This document shows, one piece after another, positions 1 to 8,430 of a stretch of 30,211 nucleotides of DNA. Source of the DNA: CAYFJO01 sp964343305 (lineage in GTDB: Bacteria; Planctomycetota; Planctomycetia; Pirellulales; Pirellulaceae); assembly GCA_964343305.1 (NCBI GenBank), contig CAYFJO010000092.1, positions 1 through 30,211 on the forward strand. Reading direction: 5' to 3'. The notes below the pieces were generated by a model, which was not told where the DNA came from, made no database searches, and was given only the letters and a program-made list of their open reading frames with translations. A program made the position numbers and the translations under genes. Position 1 is the first letter of the stretch. Every line of letters starts with the position of its first letter.

Positions 1-1066
1 CATCACCGATCAACATGTTGCAGCCGTTGCCGGAGTGAACCGATTTGAAACCCCACGTATAAATGCTCTCAGACGGGCGGGCACAAGCGTGGCCGAGTAA
101 GGTTCCGGTCGGATCAATACTTGCATGTGGTGCAACCGCATTGCCGCCACGAGCTTGAACGGGTGCGTTACAAGGTGCGGCGGTTCCCGCTTGCGTGCCA
201 CCACCATGGCCGATCATCCAACCCCAATCCCATGACCAACTGGTGCGGTTGGGAAGGATTTCACCGCCTAAAAACGTGTTCGAAAGGCCATCGGTAATTT
301 CACCAAAGGTAGACGCGTAATATTTTGCTCCGTACGGACCGGAAATGATATCGCCTCGTCCAGTGTGTTCTCCCCAGTTGGAGTGACCAGGATTCGTATT
401 GCCAGGATTATCAAAAAAGTCGCCTTCGTCAGTAATCAACGGACCAACTTGAGCAGGATTGGTACGATTGCAGCCGCCACCCGAACCATTGTTGGCGATC
501 CGTTGAGCACCCGTATTCACTGCATAGCTACTTAGCGCCTCATGGGCGTTGTGACCTGGGTCATTATTTTGCCACTTGGGGCCGTCCGCCGAAGGGCACC
601 AGTAACCGGGAATATGAACGTCAGTGAAGTACTGCTCTTTCGGCAACTGCTGAGTGCCATCATGGTTGACGTCGTTGAAGCGATTTCGAATACCGTATCG
701 TTCGCGGAAGTTATTTCGATCGTCCTTCATCGCATCGAACAACGCTTGCTGTTCGATAAAGGGTAGTAGTTTAACCAAAACAGTACCGCGATTGCCTCCT
801 TCATTGGGTTCTTGGCCGTTACGCGCACGATTACCCTCACCACCCGTTGCGCCATACGACGCATACGGTAATATTTTGTACGTGTCATTGTAGTTATGCA
901 TGGCGATACCAATCTGTTTCAGATTGTTCACGCATTGCGAACGACGAGCCGCTTCACGGGCGGCCTGAACGGCGGGCAACAACAGAGCGATCAAAATTCC
1001 AATGATGGCAATCACCACCAACAATTCAACAAGCGTAAAGCCTCTCTTCTCGTTTGTAATAGCCAC
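1..1066 (-). CDS. DUF1559 prepilin-like protein (C-terminus beyond window)
   Basis: Seen: a frame open from a GTG at 1066 to the window edge, about 355 codons. The GTG is preceded by GAGGAGG at 5-nt spacing, which decides the start. Residues 8-35 form a type IV prepilin-like N-terminus (KRGFTLVELLVVIAIIG, then a hydrophobic stretch ending LLLPAVQAAREAARR). The body has the DUF1559 pattern, including GLSNTFL and, near the edge, the HSGNGCNMLIGD stretch, an H-X10-DG variant of the usual H-X9-DG signature. Family knowledge: DUF1559 proteins are very numerous in planctomycetes and are predicted to be processed by prepilin peptidase and exported; their role is unknown. Context: it follows a truncated paralogue (1306-2229) with near-identical DNA. 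About 25-30 residues should remain outside the window, judging by that paralogue. Confidence 0.93.
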   Translation of the reverse strand, partial: MAITNEKRGFTLVELLVVIAIIGILIALLLPAVQAAREAARRSQCVNNLKQIGIAMHNYNDTYKILPYASYGATGGEGNRARNGQEPNEGGNRGTVLVKLLPFIEQQALFDAMKDDRNNFRERYGIRNRFNDVNHDGTQQLPKEQYFTDVHIPGYWCPSADGPKWQNNDPGHNAHEALSSYAVNTGAQRIANNGSGGGCNRTNPAQVGPLITDEGDFFDNPGNTNPGHSNWGEHTGRGDIISGPYGAKYYASTFGEITDGLSNTFLGGEILPNRTSWSWDWGWMIGHGGGTQAGTAAPCNAPVQARGGNAVAPHASIDPTGTLLGHACARPSESIYTWGFKSVHSGNGCNMLIGD

Positions 1067-1082
1067 GGCACCCTCCTCGAGA

Positions 1083-1103
1083 GAATAAAGAATAAAGAAT
1101 AAA
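1083..1103. repeat. 7-bp tandem repeat x3 in the leader of the DUF1559 gene
   Basis: Three perfect head-to-tail copies of GAATAAA (plus strand) at 1083, 1090 and 1097. They lie between the proposed -10 box and the ribosome binding site of the minus-strand DUF1559 gene, so they would be transcribed as an A/U-rich leader. Copy number could vary by slippage, but nothing in the sequence shows that it does. Confidence 0.8.
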
Positions 1104-1113
1104 TACGAAAGAG

Positions 1114-1142
1114 ATCATAAAGAAAAGCACAGCACGCCGCAA
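1114..1142 (-). promoter_or_regulatory. Candidate sigma-70 promoter of the DUF1559 gene
   Basis: On the minus strand, TTGCGG (1142-1137) is followed after exactly 17 bp by TATGAT (1119-1114). The -10 matches consensus at five of six positions; the -35 only at three. The implied transcript start lies about 40 nt upstream of the GTG start. Prediction from consensus only. Confidence 0.4.
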
Positions 1143-1240
1143 GTAAAACCTGGGAAATGACAAAAAAATCGTCCGGTGGAACTGGAGCCCCCCTCATTGA
1201 GGTGGTTGCCATTCTGCCATTGAGTGACTATTCACGAGGC

Positions 1241-1277
1241 GCAAAGAAAACGTGCGACCACACGATGTGATCGCACG
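1241..1277 (-). terminator. Rho-independent terminator behind the truncated DUF1559 copy
   Basis: Arms 1251-1262 and 1266-1277 pair over 12 bp with one G-U-type mismatch around a 3-nt loop. On the minus strand the hairpin is followed by TTTTCTTTGC (1250-1241). It sits 28 bp past the stop of the minus-strand copy ending at 1306, the right place to end that transcript and isolate the downstream DUF1559 gene. Confidence 0.7.
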
Positions 1278-1305
1278 TTGGCTCTAACAAACTCGCAAAA
1301 ACTGT

Positions 1306-2229
1306 TTATCCCTTACCAGGCAGTTTTACTTGCTGACCATCTTTGCGGCTGCCAAATCGCTGCCACACCGTGTAGTCGACATTGTGATAGAAAAAGTGAA
1401 CCGATCCATCACCGATCAACATGTTGCAGCCGTTGCCGGAGTGAACCGATTTGAAACCCCAGGAATAGATATTGTTCTGGTCACCGTTGTTGCCAACTCT
1501 CGTGCAAACATGATCGAGCAGGGTACCTGTCGGATCGATGCTGGCGTGTGGTGCAATGGCGTTGCCGCCCCTCGGTTCCGTGGGTGCGTTACACGGTGAG
1601 GCAGTTCCCGCTGCCGAACCCTTTCTCGTTGCCATCCATCCGTAATTCCATTGAGTTTGCGTACGGTTTGGAGCGATCTCACCAACCAAAAATGTGTTGG
1701 AAAGACCATCCGTGATTTCACCAAAGGTGGATGAGTAGTAAGTGACTCCGAATGGACCAGAAATATGATCACCACGACCTGTGTGGTGTCCCCAGTTGGA
1801 CATTCCTGGATTGGTGTCACCGGGCATATCAAAGAAGTCGCCCCTCCCGGTGATTAGCGGCCCTACTTCGCTCGCATCGTCGGATGAGCAACCGCCGCCA
1901 CCGTCTGCCATGTTCTGCGCACCAATGTTGGGAGCATAAGTCGCTAACGCATGCCGGTTGTTATGACCTGGATCATTCCATTCCCATTTCGGACTATCGA
2001 TCGAAGGACACCAATAGCCAGGAATATGGACGTCGGTGAAACGCTGCTCTTTCGGCAATTGCTGCGTACCGTCATGGTTGACGTCGTTGAAACGGTTGCG
2101 AATTCCGTAGAATTCACGGAAGTTATTTCGGTCGTCTTTGATGGCATCAAAGAGGGCCTGCTGTTCGACAGATGGAAGGATTTTCATCAGCACTTCGCCA
2201 CGGTGTCCATTCTCTCGGCAACCTAAAAG
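1306..2229 (-). pseudogene. 5'-truncated DUF1559 gene (lacks the prepilin N-terminus)
   Basis: Seen: the reading frame matches the left-hand DUF1559 copy from about its residue 88 (GHRGEVLMKILP here against GNRGTVLVKLLP there) to the C-terminus, which ends LPGKG. It contains GLSNTFL and HSGNGCNMLIGDGSVHFF. The first ~88 residues, including the prepilin signal and the first hydrophobic segment, are missing, as are a promoter and a ribosome binding site. Homology begins within about 10 nt of the stop codon of the PPC-domain gene (2233) and in the same frame, so the loss looks like a deletion or recombination that joined the two genes. Internal GTG (2193) or ATG (2187) codons could allow translation by read-on from the upstream gene, giving a cytoplasmic fragment of up to 295 residues. 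I judge it a gene remnant. Confidence 0.8.
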
Positions 2230-2232
2230 CCG

Positions 2233-4329
2233 CTATTCAACCTTTTCAACGCTCACAAACACGGGCGTGCTTGCATAAGTTGCCTTCATGACGAAATTCA
2301 GAGACACGTTGGCCATTACGGCGATCTGCTGACTTTCCACCGGTGGAGCGTTTTCCGCTGCTTTGAGAGCGATGTGCCCTTGCGTCGCACCTTTGGCGAG
2401 CAACGTTTTGCTGTTGGCTCCGTCCAAAGTCACCCCTCCAGGAAGCGAATTGCCATAAACGGAACTGAGGTGCTTATAAATCACGTCCAGCGTCACATTC
2501 TTGTCGAATCCTTCGGATCGCTGAAGCGTCACGTCGATTCTTTGCGATTCGCCGGGCTTCAATCGGACTTCATGGGTGCTGAGTGTTACCTTCAAGATGT
2601 CGCTGGGTGCACCGACCGAAACGGTGTGCAAATCCGCCGGCCAATGACCTCGCCCACCGCCGGGTTGATAGGTTTCTTGATAATTCAGCGCGACGGCAGT
2701 TAGCTCCGTCTGCTGGCCTTCTTCGCCGGTTACTGCCGTGCCTCGGATGGTTACGTTGGTCATATTTAAAGGGGCGTCTTGCGCCGCCGTCATGACGATA
2801 CAGGCGTCCTGACCTTTTCCAGTGAGAATCTTTCCACACTCGGCGCTGACGCCCTCGGGCAAACCGTCGATGCCCAGTTGCACTTCGCCGTCGAAGCCGT
2901 TCTTGCGAACCACGCGAACGAACACAACTCCGCTGGTACCCGGCGTCAGCGGCGTTTTGTCTGTATCCGCGTACAGTTCAAAATGCGGCTCGCTGCGCGT
3001 TACTTGGATGAAGTACACAAACTTCGCTCCACCGCGCAAATGCAGGTCGCGAATTTCGATAACATACTTTCCGTCGGCTGGCACGATCCAGTTTTCGACG
3101 AGTGAATCGGCATACGAGCGCTTGTTCAATCGCATGTCGTCGTTCAGCGTCAGTTGCTTGCCCTGGTCATTCAGAATCCGCAGATGGGAATCGACCGACG
3201 ATTGCTGGCGGCGAGCGATGACTTCAAACGTGAATCGTTCGCCTTTCTTTGCTGCAAAGGAAAAACAATCGATGTCCGCTTTGGATTCGAGCCGGCCGTT
3301 GATGCCGGCGGGGATCTTGACGAGTTGCGATTGTTCGGCGGTGTTGTTGTCTGCATCCGTTTCGGATTCAACCGCCGATTCGGTGACGACTACGGAAACT
3401 GGATTGCTCGATGCCTGGCCCATTGGCAAGGCAATTTTTCGCGGCCCTCTTGGCGCATCCATCGGCACGTGGACTTCGGCCAACGGATTGTCCGGAATTT
3501 GAAAACCAACTAGTTCAACCTGGCGATTTTCTCCCGCCGCGATCCCCATCGGATAGACGTTCGTCACAAACGGCTGATCGCTAACTTCGATGCTGTATTC
3601 CCAGTATTGATTGCCCTGATAACGAACGTCGCGGACCTCCAGCAAATACTCCCCGGCTTGTTCGAAGACATAGCCAACAAACGGATCGCCGTAAAAATAG
3701 TTGTCCGACGACGCCAGCGTCACACCAGCCGCGCTGCGCAGCGTGATGATCGGATCGGAGTGTTGTTGAAGATCGTGAATCCTGTTTTGCAGCCGCATCG
3801 AGCGGACGTGAAAACTCAGCGCGGCGCCGGCCTCGACTTGGAATTTGTAGTAATCGACGTCTTCGCCTTTTTCGATCGCGCCGCAAATCGTCGACGGCAC
3901 GCTGACCTGGAGTGCCTGGTCGGCTTTGTCGTTGCTGCCGGATTCGACAACCACGGGATCGCGCACGATGACCAGTTGCCCAAGCGTGCTGACACCGTTG
4001 GGCGTGGCAATTCGAAAGTCTCGCACGCCCGACAACGCATCGGGAGCCACCGTGAATTTGACTTTCATGGTCGTCAAGTTCGGGGTCTTGGTCTTATCTT
4101 CTTCTTTCTTTTCGGGATGAACGATTTCGCCCGTGACGCCTGCGCCGGTGACGAACACCTGGTAGGCGCCGTACATCGTGTATCGCGACTTGATCGTGTG
4201 TTCGGATGTCTGACCCACTTGGGCGGCGACCGGGTTGAGGCTCATCAGCATCGGGTACGATGTTTGGCCAACGGCCGATTCGATGGTCAGCATTGCAATG
4301 AACAAGGCAAGAATAGATCGAGAGATCAT
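2233..4329 (-). CDS. Secreted protein with two PPC-type (pre-peptidase C-terminal) beta domains
   Basis: Seen: 698 residues from an ATG at 4329 with GGA about 8 nt upstream; a TTG 15 nt earlier is a weaker alternative. Residues 1-22 form a signal peptide (ISRSILALFIAMLTIESAVGQ). Two PPC-like domains follow, one around residues 145-250 (GEDVDYYKFQVEAG ... GEYLLEVRD) and one around 340-445 (ADIDCFSFAAKKGERFTFEV ... GKYVIEIRDL). The rest is beta-rich, Ig-like sequence. Family knowledge: PPC domains are extracellular beta-sandwich modules; in planctomycetes such proteins are often encoded next to DUF1549/DUF1553 proteins. Context: 27 bp behind the DUF1549/DUF1553 gene, so probably the same transcript. 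No catalytic domain is evident. Likely an exported binding or structural partner, by inference. Confidence 0.88.
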   Translation of the reverse strand: MISRSILALFIAMLTIESAVGQTSYPMLMSLNPVAAQVGQTSEHTIKSRYTMYGAYQVFVTGAGVTGEIVHPEKKEEDKTKTPNLTTMKVKFTVAPDALSGVRDFRIATPNGVSTLGQLVIVRDPVVVESGSNDKADQALQVSVPSTICGAIEKGEDVDYYKFQVEAGAALSFHVRSMRLQNRIHDLQQHSDPIITLRSAAGVTLASSDNYFYGDPFVGYVFEQAGEYLLEVRDVRYQGNQYWEYSIEVSDQPFVTNVYPMGIAAGENRQVELVGFQIPDNPLAEVHVPMDAPRGPRKIALPMGQASSNPVSVVVTESAVESETDADNNTAEQSQLVKIPAGINGRLESKADIDCFSFAAKKGERFTFEVIARRQQSSVDSHLRILNDQGKQLTLNDDMRLNKRSYADSLVENWIVPADGKYVIEIRDLHLRGGAKFVYFIQVTRSEPHFELYADTDKTPLTPGTSGVVFVRVVRKNGFDGEVQLGIDGLPEGVSAECGKILTGKGQDACIVMTAAQDAPLNMTNVTIRGTAVTGEEGQQTELTAVALNYQETYQPGGGRGHWPADLHTVSVGAPSDILKVTLSTHEVRLKPGESQRIDVTLQRSEGFDKNVTLDVIYKHLSSVYGNSLPGGVTLDGANSKTLLAKGATQGHIALKAAENAPPVESQQIAVMANVSLNFVMKATYASTPVFVSVEKVE

Positions 4330-4356
4330 AAGAATTCCAATCAAAGGTTCGTCAAG

Positions 4357-6792
4357 CTACCGAACAAACAAGAACTGTTTCGAATTGATCAATGCCCACA
4401 GCAAGTCTTCATAACATTGCTGCGGCTCGGTGATTTCTTTCAAAAACTCGTGACTCAAATCCACTTCCGCCTGGCTGGGCAAACGACACAGTGCGGTCAA
4501 ATATAACTCGCGGACAATCTCTTCGTGCGGCTTCTCTTCCTGAATCAATTTGGTCACGATTCCATTTTTGTCCGCGATCTTCTTGGCCAGGATTTCGCCG
4601 TTCAGTGTGTGCAACGCCTGCGCAAGGTTCTCGTCTGGCGAGCGTTCGCATTCACAGACGCTGGCGCGTCTAGGCTTGGCGAATGTCTTGAGAAACAGGT
4701 TCGGATACTCGGCGTCCGGCAGGTCGATCGCGCGCGTACCGACCGGCAGACTTTTGAATTTTGTCTGCACTCCCGTCACCTGGTCGATGGCGTCGAGCAA
4801 CGGTTCGGCCAAGATGCGCTTCACACGATAGTGACTATAAAACCGGTAGTCCGCTTCGTTGGACGGCGTGGCATTCGAACTCAATTGATAAACGCGCGAC
4901 GTCATGATCGCGCGGATCAAGTGTTTCAGATCGAAATCATTGTCGGCAAAATCCTTGGCCAACGCGTCCATCATCGGCACGTTGCTGGGCGGATTGGTGC
5001 TCCGCATGTCGTCGATCGGCTCGACGAGACCGCGGCCCATGAAATATCCGATGTAACGATTGACGACGGACCTTGCGAACAACTCGTTGTCCTTTGACGT
5101 CAGCCATTTGGCCAAAGGAATCCGGCGATCCAGCGGGTCGTCGATCGGTTCGCCGTCCAGCGGAGTCGGTATCATGCGTTTGCCGGTCTTCGGATGGCTC
5201 ACTTCCCCCGATGTTCGCACGATGACAACGCTCTCGCGGCCGAACAATCCGAATTCTTCGCTATTTTTCGATCCCACACGCGAGAAAAACGCGGCCAGAC
5301 CGTAGTAGTCTGCCTGGCTGTATTTTTCGAACGGATGATGGTGGCACTTGGCACATTCCAGACGCACGCCGAGGAACAACTGCGCCGTGGCCTCGGTCAG
5401 AGTCGACGAGTTGGTGTTGATGCGGAAATAATTCGCCGGCCCGTTCATGTAAATGGAACCCTTGGCGGTGACCATCTCGCTGACAAACTCATCAAACGGC
5501 CGGTTGGTGCGGAACGATTCCCGAATCCAGTTGTACAACGCCCACATGCCTTGTTCGCCAACCGTTTTGCTGTTGTTGCGAATCAAGTCGGACCATTTCA
5601 GCGTCCAGTAAGCCGCATACCTGTCGTTGTAAATGTCGAGTGCGGGATCGCCCGTCAGTCCCAACAACCGGTCGATTAACTGCTCGCGTTTCTCCGGATC
5701 CGTCGACTCGATGTAGGCACGCGTCTCTTCGACGGTCGGCAAACCGCCGATCGCGTCCAGAAACGCACGGCGCACAAAGGTCGCATCGTCGCACAACGCG
5801 GATGGTTCCAAACCCAATTCACGAAACTTGGCCTTCGCATGTTCATCAATGAAATTGTTGTTCGACCAACCAGCTAACTCGACCGAGTCGGAATAGGGAA
5901 TAACGAAAGTCGAAATTTCGGCCTGGTCACCGTAACGAACCATGATCGCAGATTGACCTTTGCCAACAGATGTGACGAGGCCGCCGCGATCGACGTTCAA
6001 CACGCCTTCGTCCATCGAATCGTACTTGGCCAGCGCCGTCACGTCGCGCACACGACCGTCGCTGTAATGCACTTCGACTCGCAACTGTTGTGTCGCGCCC
6101 ATCTGCCCAACGCGTCGTTGCGGCGTGACGACCATTGATTCGACCGATGGTGCATCTTTTACTGGTGCCGGCGCGCCACTCGATATCCACGCTTTGAAAA
6201 TCCGATACTCTACCGAATCCAAATGCAGACGCTGGCCGCCACCATGGGGAACTCGGTTGGACGACTTTTGTAGAATCACGCTGGTGTCGACACTGGCAAA
6301 GTTAATTCGGCGTGAGCGGCTGGCACGTGCAATGGCGTCGTAATCACCAGCGGGATCGAAGCCGAACACCGACAGCTTGAAACCACCTTTGCCATGTTGA
6401 CTTGCATGACAAGCTGCTGTCGCACAACTCAACTTGTCCAAGATCGGTTGAATGTCATTGGTAAATTCAAACTCGGTTGTGTCGACGCCGGAAACCGTGA
6501 TGGGAATCGACTGCGACATGTCGTGCAGAGAAACGGTAATGGTTGCCTGGCCGTTTCCAATTGCCAGCAATTGCCCGGCATCGCTGACCTCGACGACTTG
6601 CCGATTCGACGATTCGTAGTTCGCATCACGCGTCACGTCGTTCGTGTTCTCTTGCTGATTGACAAGCAATTGCAGGCGTTCAAATCGTCGATTCAGTTGG
6701 ACTTGGGCCGGCGAGACGCTCAAACCCGCCGCGGTTGCTGAAAGGCAATCAACACAAAAGAAAGAGATTGCAATAACGACCAGTCTTGGCAT
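4357..6792 (-). CDS. BIG2 / cytochrome-type / DUF1549 / DUF1553 secreted protein
   Basis: Seen: 811 residues from ATG 6792 (GGAG 9 nt upstream). The frame is open 35 codons further, but that extension has no signal peptide, whereas MPRLVVIAISFF starts one. Order: signal peptide (1-22); BIG2-like Ig domain (~25-102); planctomycete cytochrome-type domain with C-x4-CH (C123, C128, H129) in NDIQPILDKLSCATAACHAS; second BIG2-like domain (~218-300); DUF1549 (~312-510), containing CAKCHHHP (C480, C483, H484), a c-type haem-binding CxxCH; DUF1553 (~556-800), with RRIPLAKWL and VVNRYIGYFMGRGLVEP. Family knowledge: these multidomain proteins are abundant in planctomycetes and usually neighbour a DUF1501 gene, with no established function. 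Here the DUF1501 gene is divergent. A periplasmic redox or glycan-related role is only a guess. Confidence 0.93.
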   Translation of the reverse strand: MPRLVVIAISFFCVDCLSATAAGLSVSPAQVQLNRRFERLQLLVNQQENTNDVTRDANYESSNRQVVEVSDAGQLLAIGNGQATITVSLHDMSQSIPITVSGVDTTEFEFTNDIQPILDKLSCATAACHASQHGKGGFKLSVFGFDPAGDYDAIARASRSRRINFASVDTSVILQKSSNRVPHGGGQRLHLDSVEYRIFKAWISSGAPAPVKDAPSVESMVVTPQRRVGQMGATQQLRVEVHYSDGRVRDVTALAKYDSMDEGVLNVDRGGLVTSVGKGQSAIMVRYGDQAEISTFVIPYSDSVELAGWSNNNFIDEHAKAKFRELGLEPSALCDDATFVRRAFLDAIGGLPTVEETRAYIESTDPEKREQLIDRLLGLTGDPALDIYNDRYAAYWTLKWSDLIRNNSKTVGEQGMWALYNWIRESFRTNRPFDEFVSEMVTAKGSIYMNGPANYFRINTNSSTLTEATAQLFLGVRLECAKCHHHPFEKYSQADYYGLAAFFSRVGSKNSEEFGLFGRESVVIVRTSGEVSHPKTGKRMIPTPLDGEPIDDPLDRRIPLAKWLTSKDNELFARSVVNRYIGYFMGRGLVEPIDDMRSTNPPSNVPMMDALAKDFADNDFDLKHLIRAIMTSRVYQLSSNATPSNEADYRFYSHYRVKRILAEPLLDAIDQVTGVQTKFKSLPVGTRAIDLPDAEYPNLFLKTFAKPRRASVCECERSPDENLAQALHTLNGEILAKKIADKNGIVTKLIQEEKPHEEIVRELYLTALCRLPSQAEVDLSHEFLKEITEPQQCYEDLLWALINSKQFLFVR

Positions 6793-6995
6793 GGCAGCCG
6801 ACTCCAGTGTTGGTAAGTAGGTGGGAACGGCTTGGCGCAAAGCCGAGACCGTTTGAGGTGGGATTTCATTATTACTTCTTCGTCCACAGAAAACCATACT
6901 GAACGACGCCCTCTAGCCATAACGTCTGACGTCTACACGGCTTGCGCCGGACAGATCTCTCTCGAATGCGATTTCCTTGCGGTTCAACATTGATC

Positions 6996-7015
6996 CATGT
7001 CAATATGTTGATATG
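6996..7015. promoter_or_regulatory. Imperfect 20-bp palindrome in a divergent promoter region
   Basis: CATGTCAATATGTTGATATG is palindromic apart from two mismatched pairs. It lies in the 321-bp gap (6793-7113) between the divergent DUF1549/DUF1553 and DUF1501 genes, 98 bp upstream of the DUF1501 start. Its size and position fit a dimeric-regulator operator, but an AT-rich palindrome of this quality can arise by chance. I see no other gene, repeat or RNA structure in the gap. Confidence 0.25.
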
Positions 7016-7113
7016 ATGGATGCCGATTCGCAAGTCCAGCATTGACGCCGACTTGTGAACCTCGCCGATAACGATCCCGCCCATTTTATCTTCATCGCAG
7101 CGGAGTTTTGTTG

Positions 7114-8430
7114 ATGCTAGATCTTTTCACACGCTCGACTCGAAACTGTGAAGGTGTTTCCAGACGCTCGTTTCTTCAAGTTGGCACGCTAGCAGGCCTG
7201 GGTGTTTCGCTCCCGATGGCGCTGCGGCAAGCGAAGGCTGCTGAGGCAAGTGGGAAGAACACCAATTGTATTTTGATTTGGACGCAGGGTGGAACGAGTC
7301 ATCACGACACCTTCGACCCGAAGCCCTTGGCACCGGTCAACGTGCGCGGCGAATACAACGTGATCGACACCGCAACGCCAGGGATTCAGTTCACAGAAAT
7401 CTGTCCCAACATGGCGAAACATCAAAAGCGGTTTGCTTTGCTTCGCGGTTGGAATCCTCAGAATGGTAGTCACGGTCATGCCGATCAGTACGTGATGTCC
7501 GGCCGCAAGTTCAACCAGTCGGTTGCCTACCCGACATATGGTTCGGTCGTCAGCTACTACAAAGGATTCAAATCGGCAATGCCGCCGTTCATGCAACTTG
7601 GCACGTCAATTGATCGTCGCTTCGGTGGTGGATCGTCTGGCATTCTTGGTCTCGAACACAATCCCTTTGAAATGGACGCTGATCCCAACTGCGACAATTT
7701 CACGGTGCGCGACATCACGCCGCCGCAAGGTATCACAATGGATCGTGTCCAACGTCGCCGCAGGATGTTGGCCCGCATCGACGCATTGCAACGGTCTGCC
7801 GACATTCAACCCGCCGCGTTCGATGCACTCGATGAACATTACAAAGCCGCGATGAACATGATTACCGCGCCGGAAACGAAAAGAGCTTTCGCGATCGACG
7901 AAGAAGGCGCCAAACTGCGCGATGCCTACGGTCGCAACGGCTTTGGCCAACGCTGTTTGCTGGCTCGACGTCTGGTGGAGTCGGGAGTCCGATTTGTGAC
8001 CGTGACTGACGGCGGCTGGGATACACATCAAAACAACTTTACTTCGCTAAAGAACTCACGACTTCCGCCCGTCGATCAAGGTTTGCCGCAACTGCTGATC
8101 GATCTGGAAGAACGCGGATTGCTCGATTCGACTTTGGTTTGCTGGTTCACAGATTTTGGCCGCACGCCCAAAGTCAACTCAGCCAGCGGACGGGACCACT
8201 GGGCAACGGCCGGTTTCGCGATCATGGCCGGTGCGGGAATTCCTGGCGGACACGTGCTCGGTACGACCGACGAAGAGGGTGGGCACGTGGCCGTAGACGA
8301 GTATCACACCGCCAGCATCGCGGCAACCGTGTACCAAAAACTCGGTCTTCGCACCGACCTGATCGCACGTGCACCAGACGGCCGACCAGTTCGTTTGATC
8401 GAAGGCGAACCGATTCACGAGTGGATGTGA
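7114..8430 (+). CDS. DUF1501 protein with Tat signal (alkaline-phosphatase-like fold)
   Basis: Seen: 438 residues from ATG 7114 with GGAG 8 nt upstream; an in-frame TTG at 7108 is possible but sits too close to that site. The N-terminus has a twin-arginine motif (SRRSFLQ, residues 16-22) and a hydrophobic stretch ending near AKAAEA. DUF1501 hallmarks follow: GGTSHHDTFDPKP, SGRKFNQSV, RDITPPQGI, GGWDTHQNNF, FGRTPKVN with GRDHW, and GAGIPGGHVLGTTDEEG. The usual Glu before FGRTP is Asp here (TDFGRTP). Family knowledge: DUF1501 proteins share the alkaline phosphatase/sulfatase superfamily fold and are exported folded by Tat; substrates are unknown. Context: divergent from the DUF1549/DUF1553 gene, its usual partner. 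Its stop codon abuts that of the convergent gene with no gap. Confidence 0.94.
   Translation: MLDLFTRSTRNCEGVSRRSFLQVGTLAGLGVSLPMALRQAKAAEASGKNTNCILIWTQGGTSHHDTFDPKPLAPVNVRGEYNVIDTATPGIQFTEICPNMAKHQKRFALLRGWNPQNGSHGHADQYVMSGRKFNQSVAYPTYGSVVSYYKGFKSAMPPFMQLGTSIDRRFGGGSSGILGLEHNPFEMDADPNCDNFTVRDITPPQGITMDRVQRRRRMLARIDALQRSADIQPAAFDALDEHYKAAMNMITAPETKRAFAIDEEGAKLRDAYGRNGFGQRCLLARRLVESGVRFVTVTDGGWDTHQNNFTSLKNSRLPPVDQGLPQLLIDLEERGLLDSTLVCWFTDFGRTPKVNSASGRDHWATAGFAIMAGAGIPGGHVLGTTDEEGGHVAVDEYHTASIAATVYQKLGLRTDLIARAPDGRPVRLIEGEPIHEWM

Noticed and set aside
3607..4506. A long plus-strand frame (299 codons) antisense to the PPC gene
   Set aside because: It lacks recognisable domains and runs through two real genes on the other strand; composition is that of an antisense shadow.
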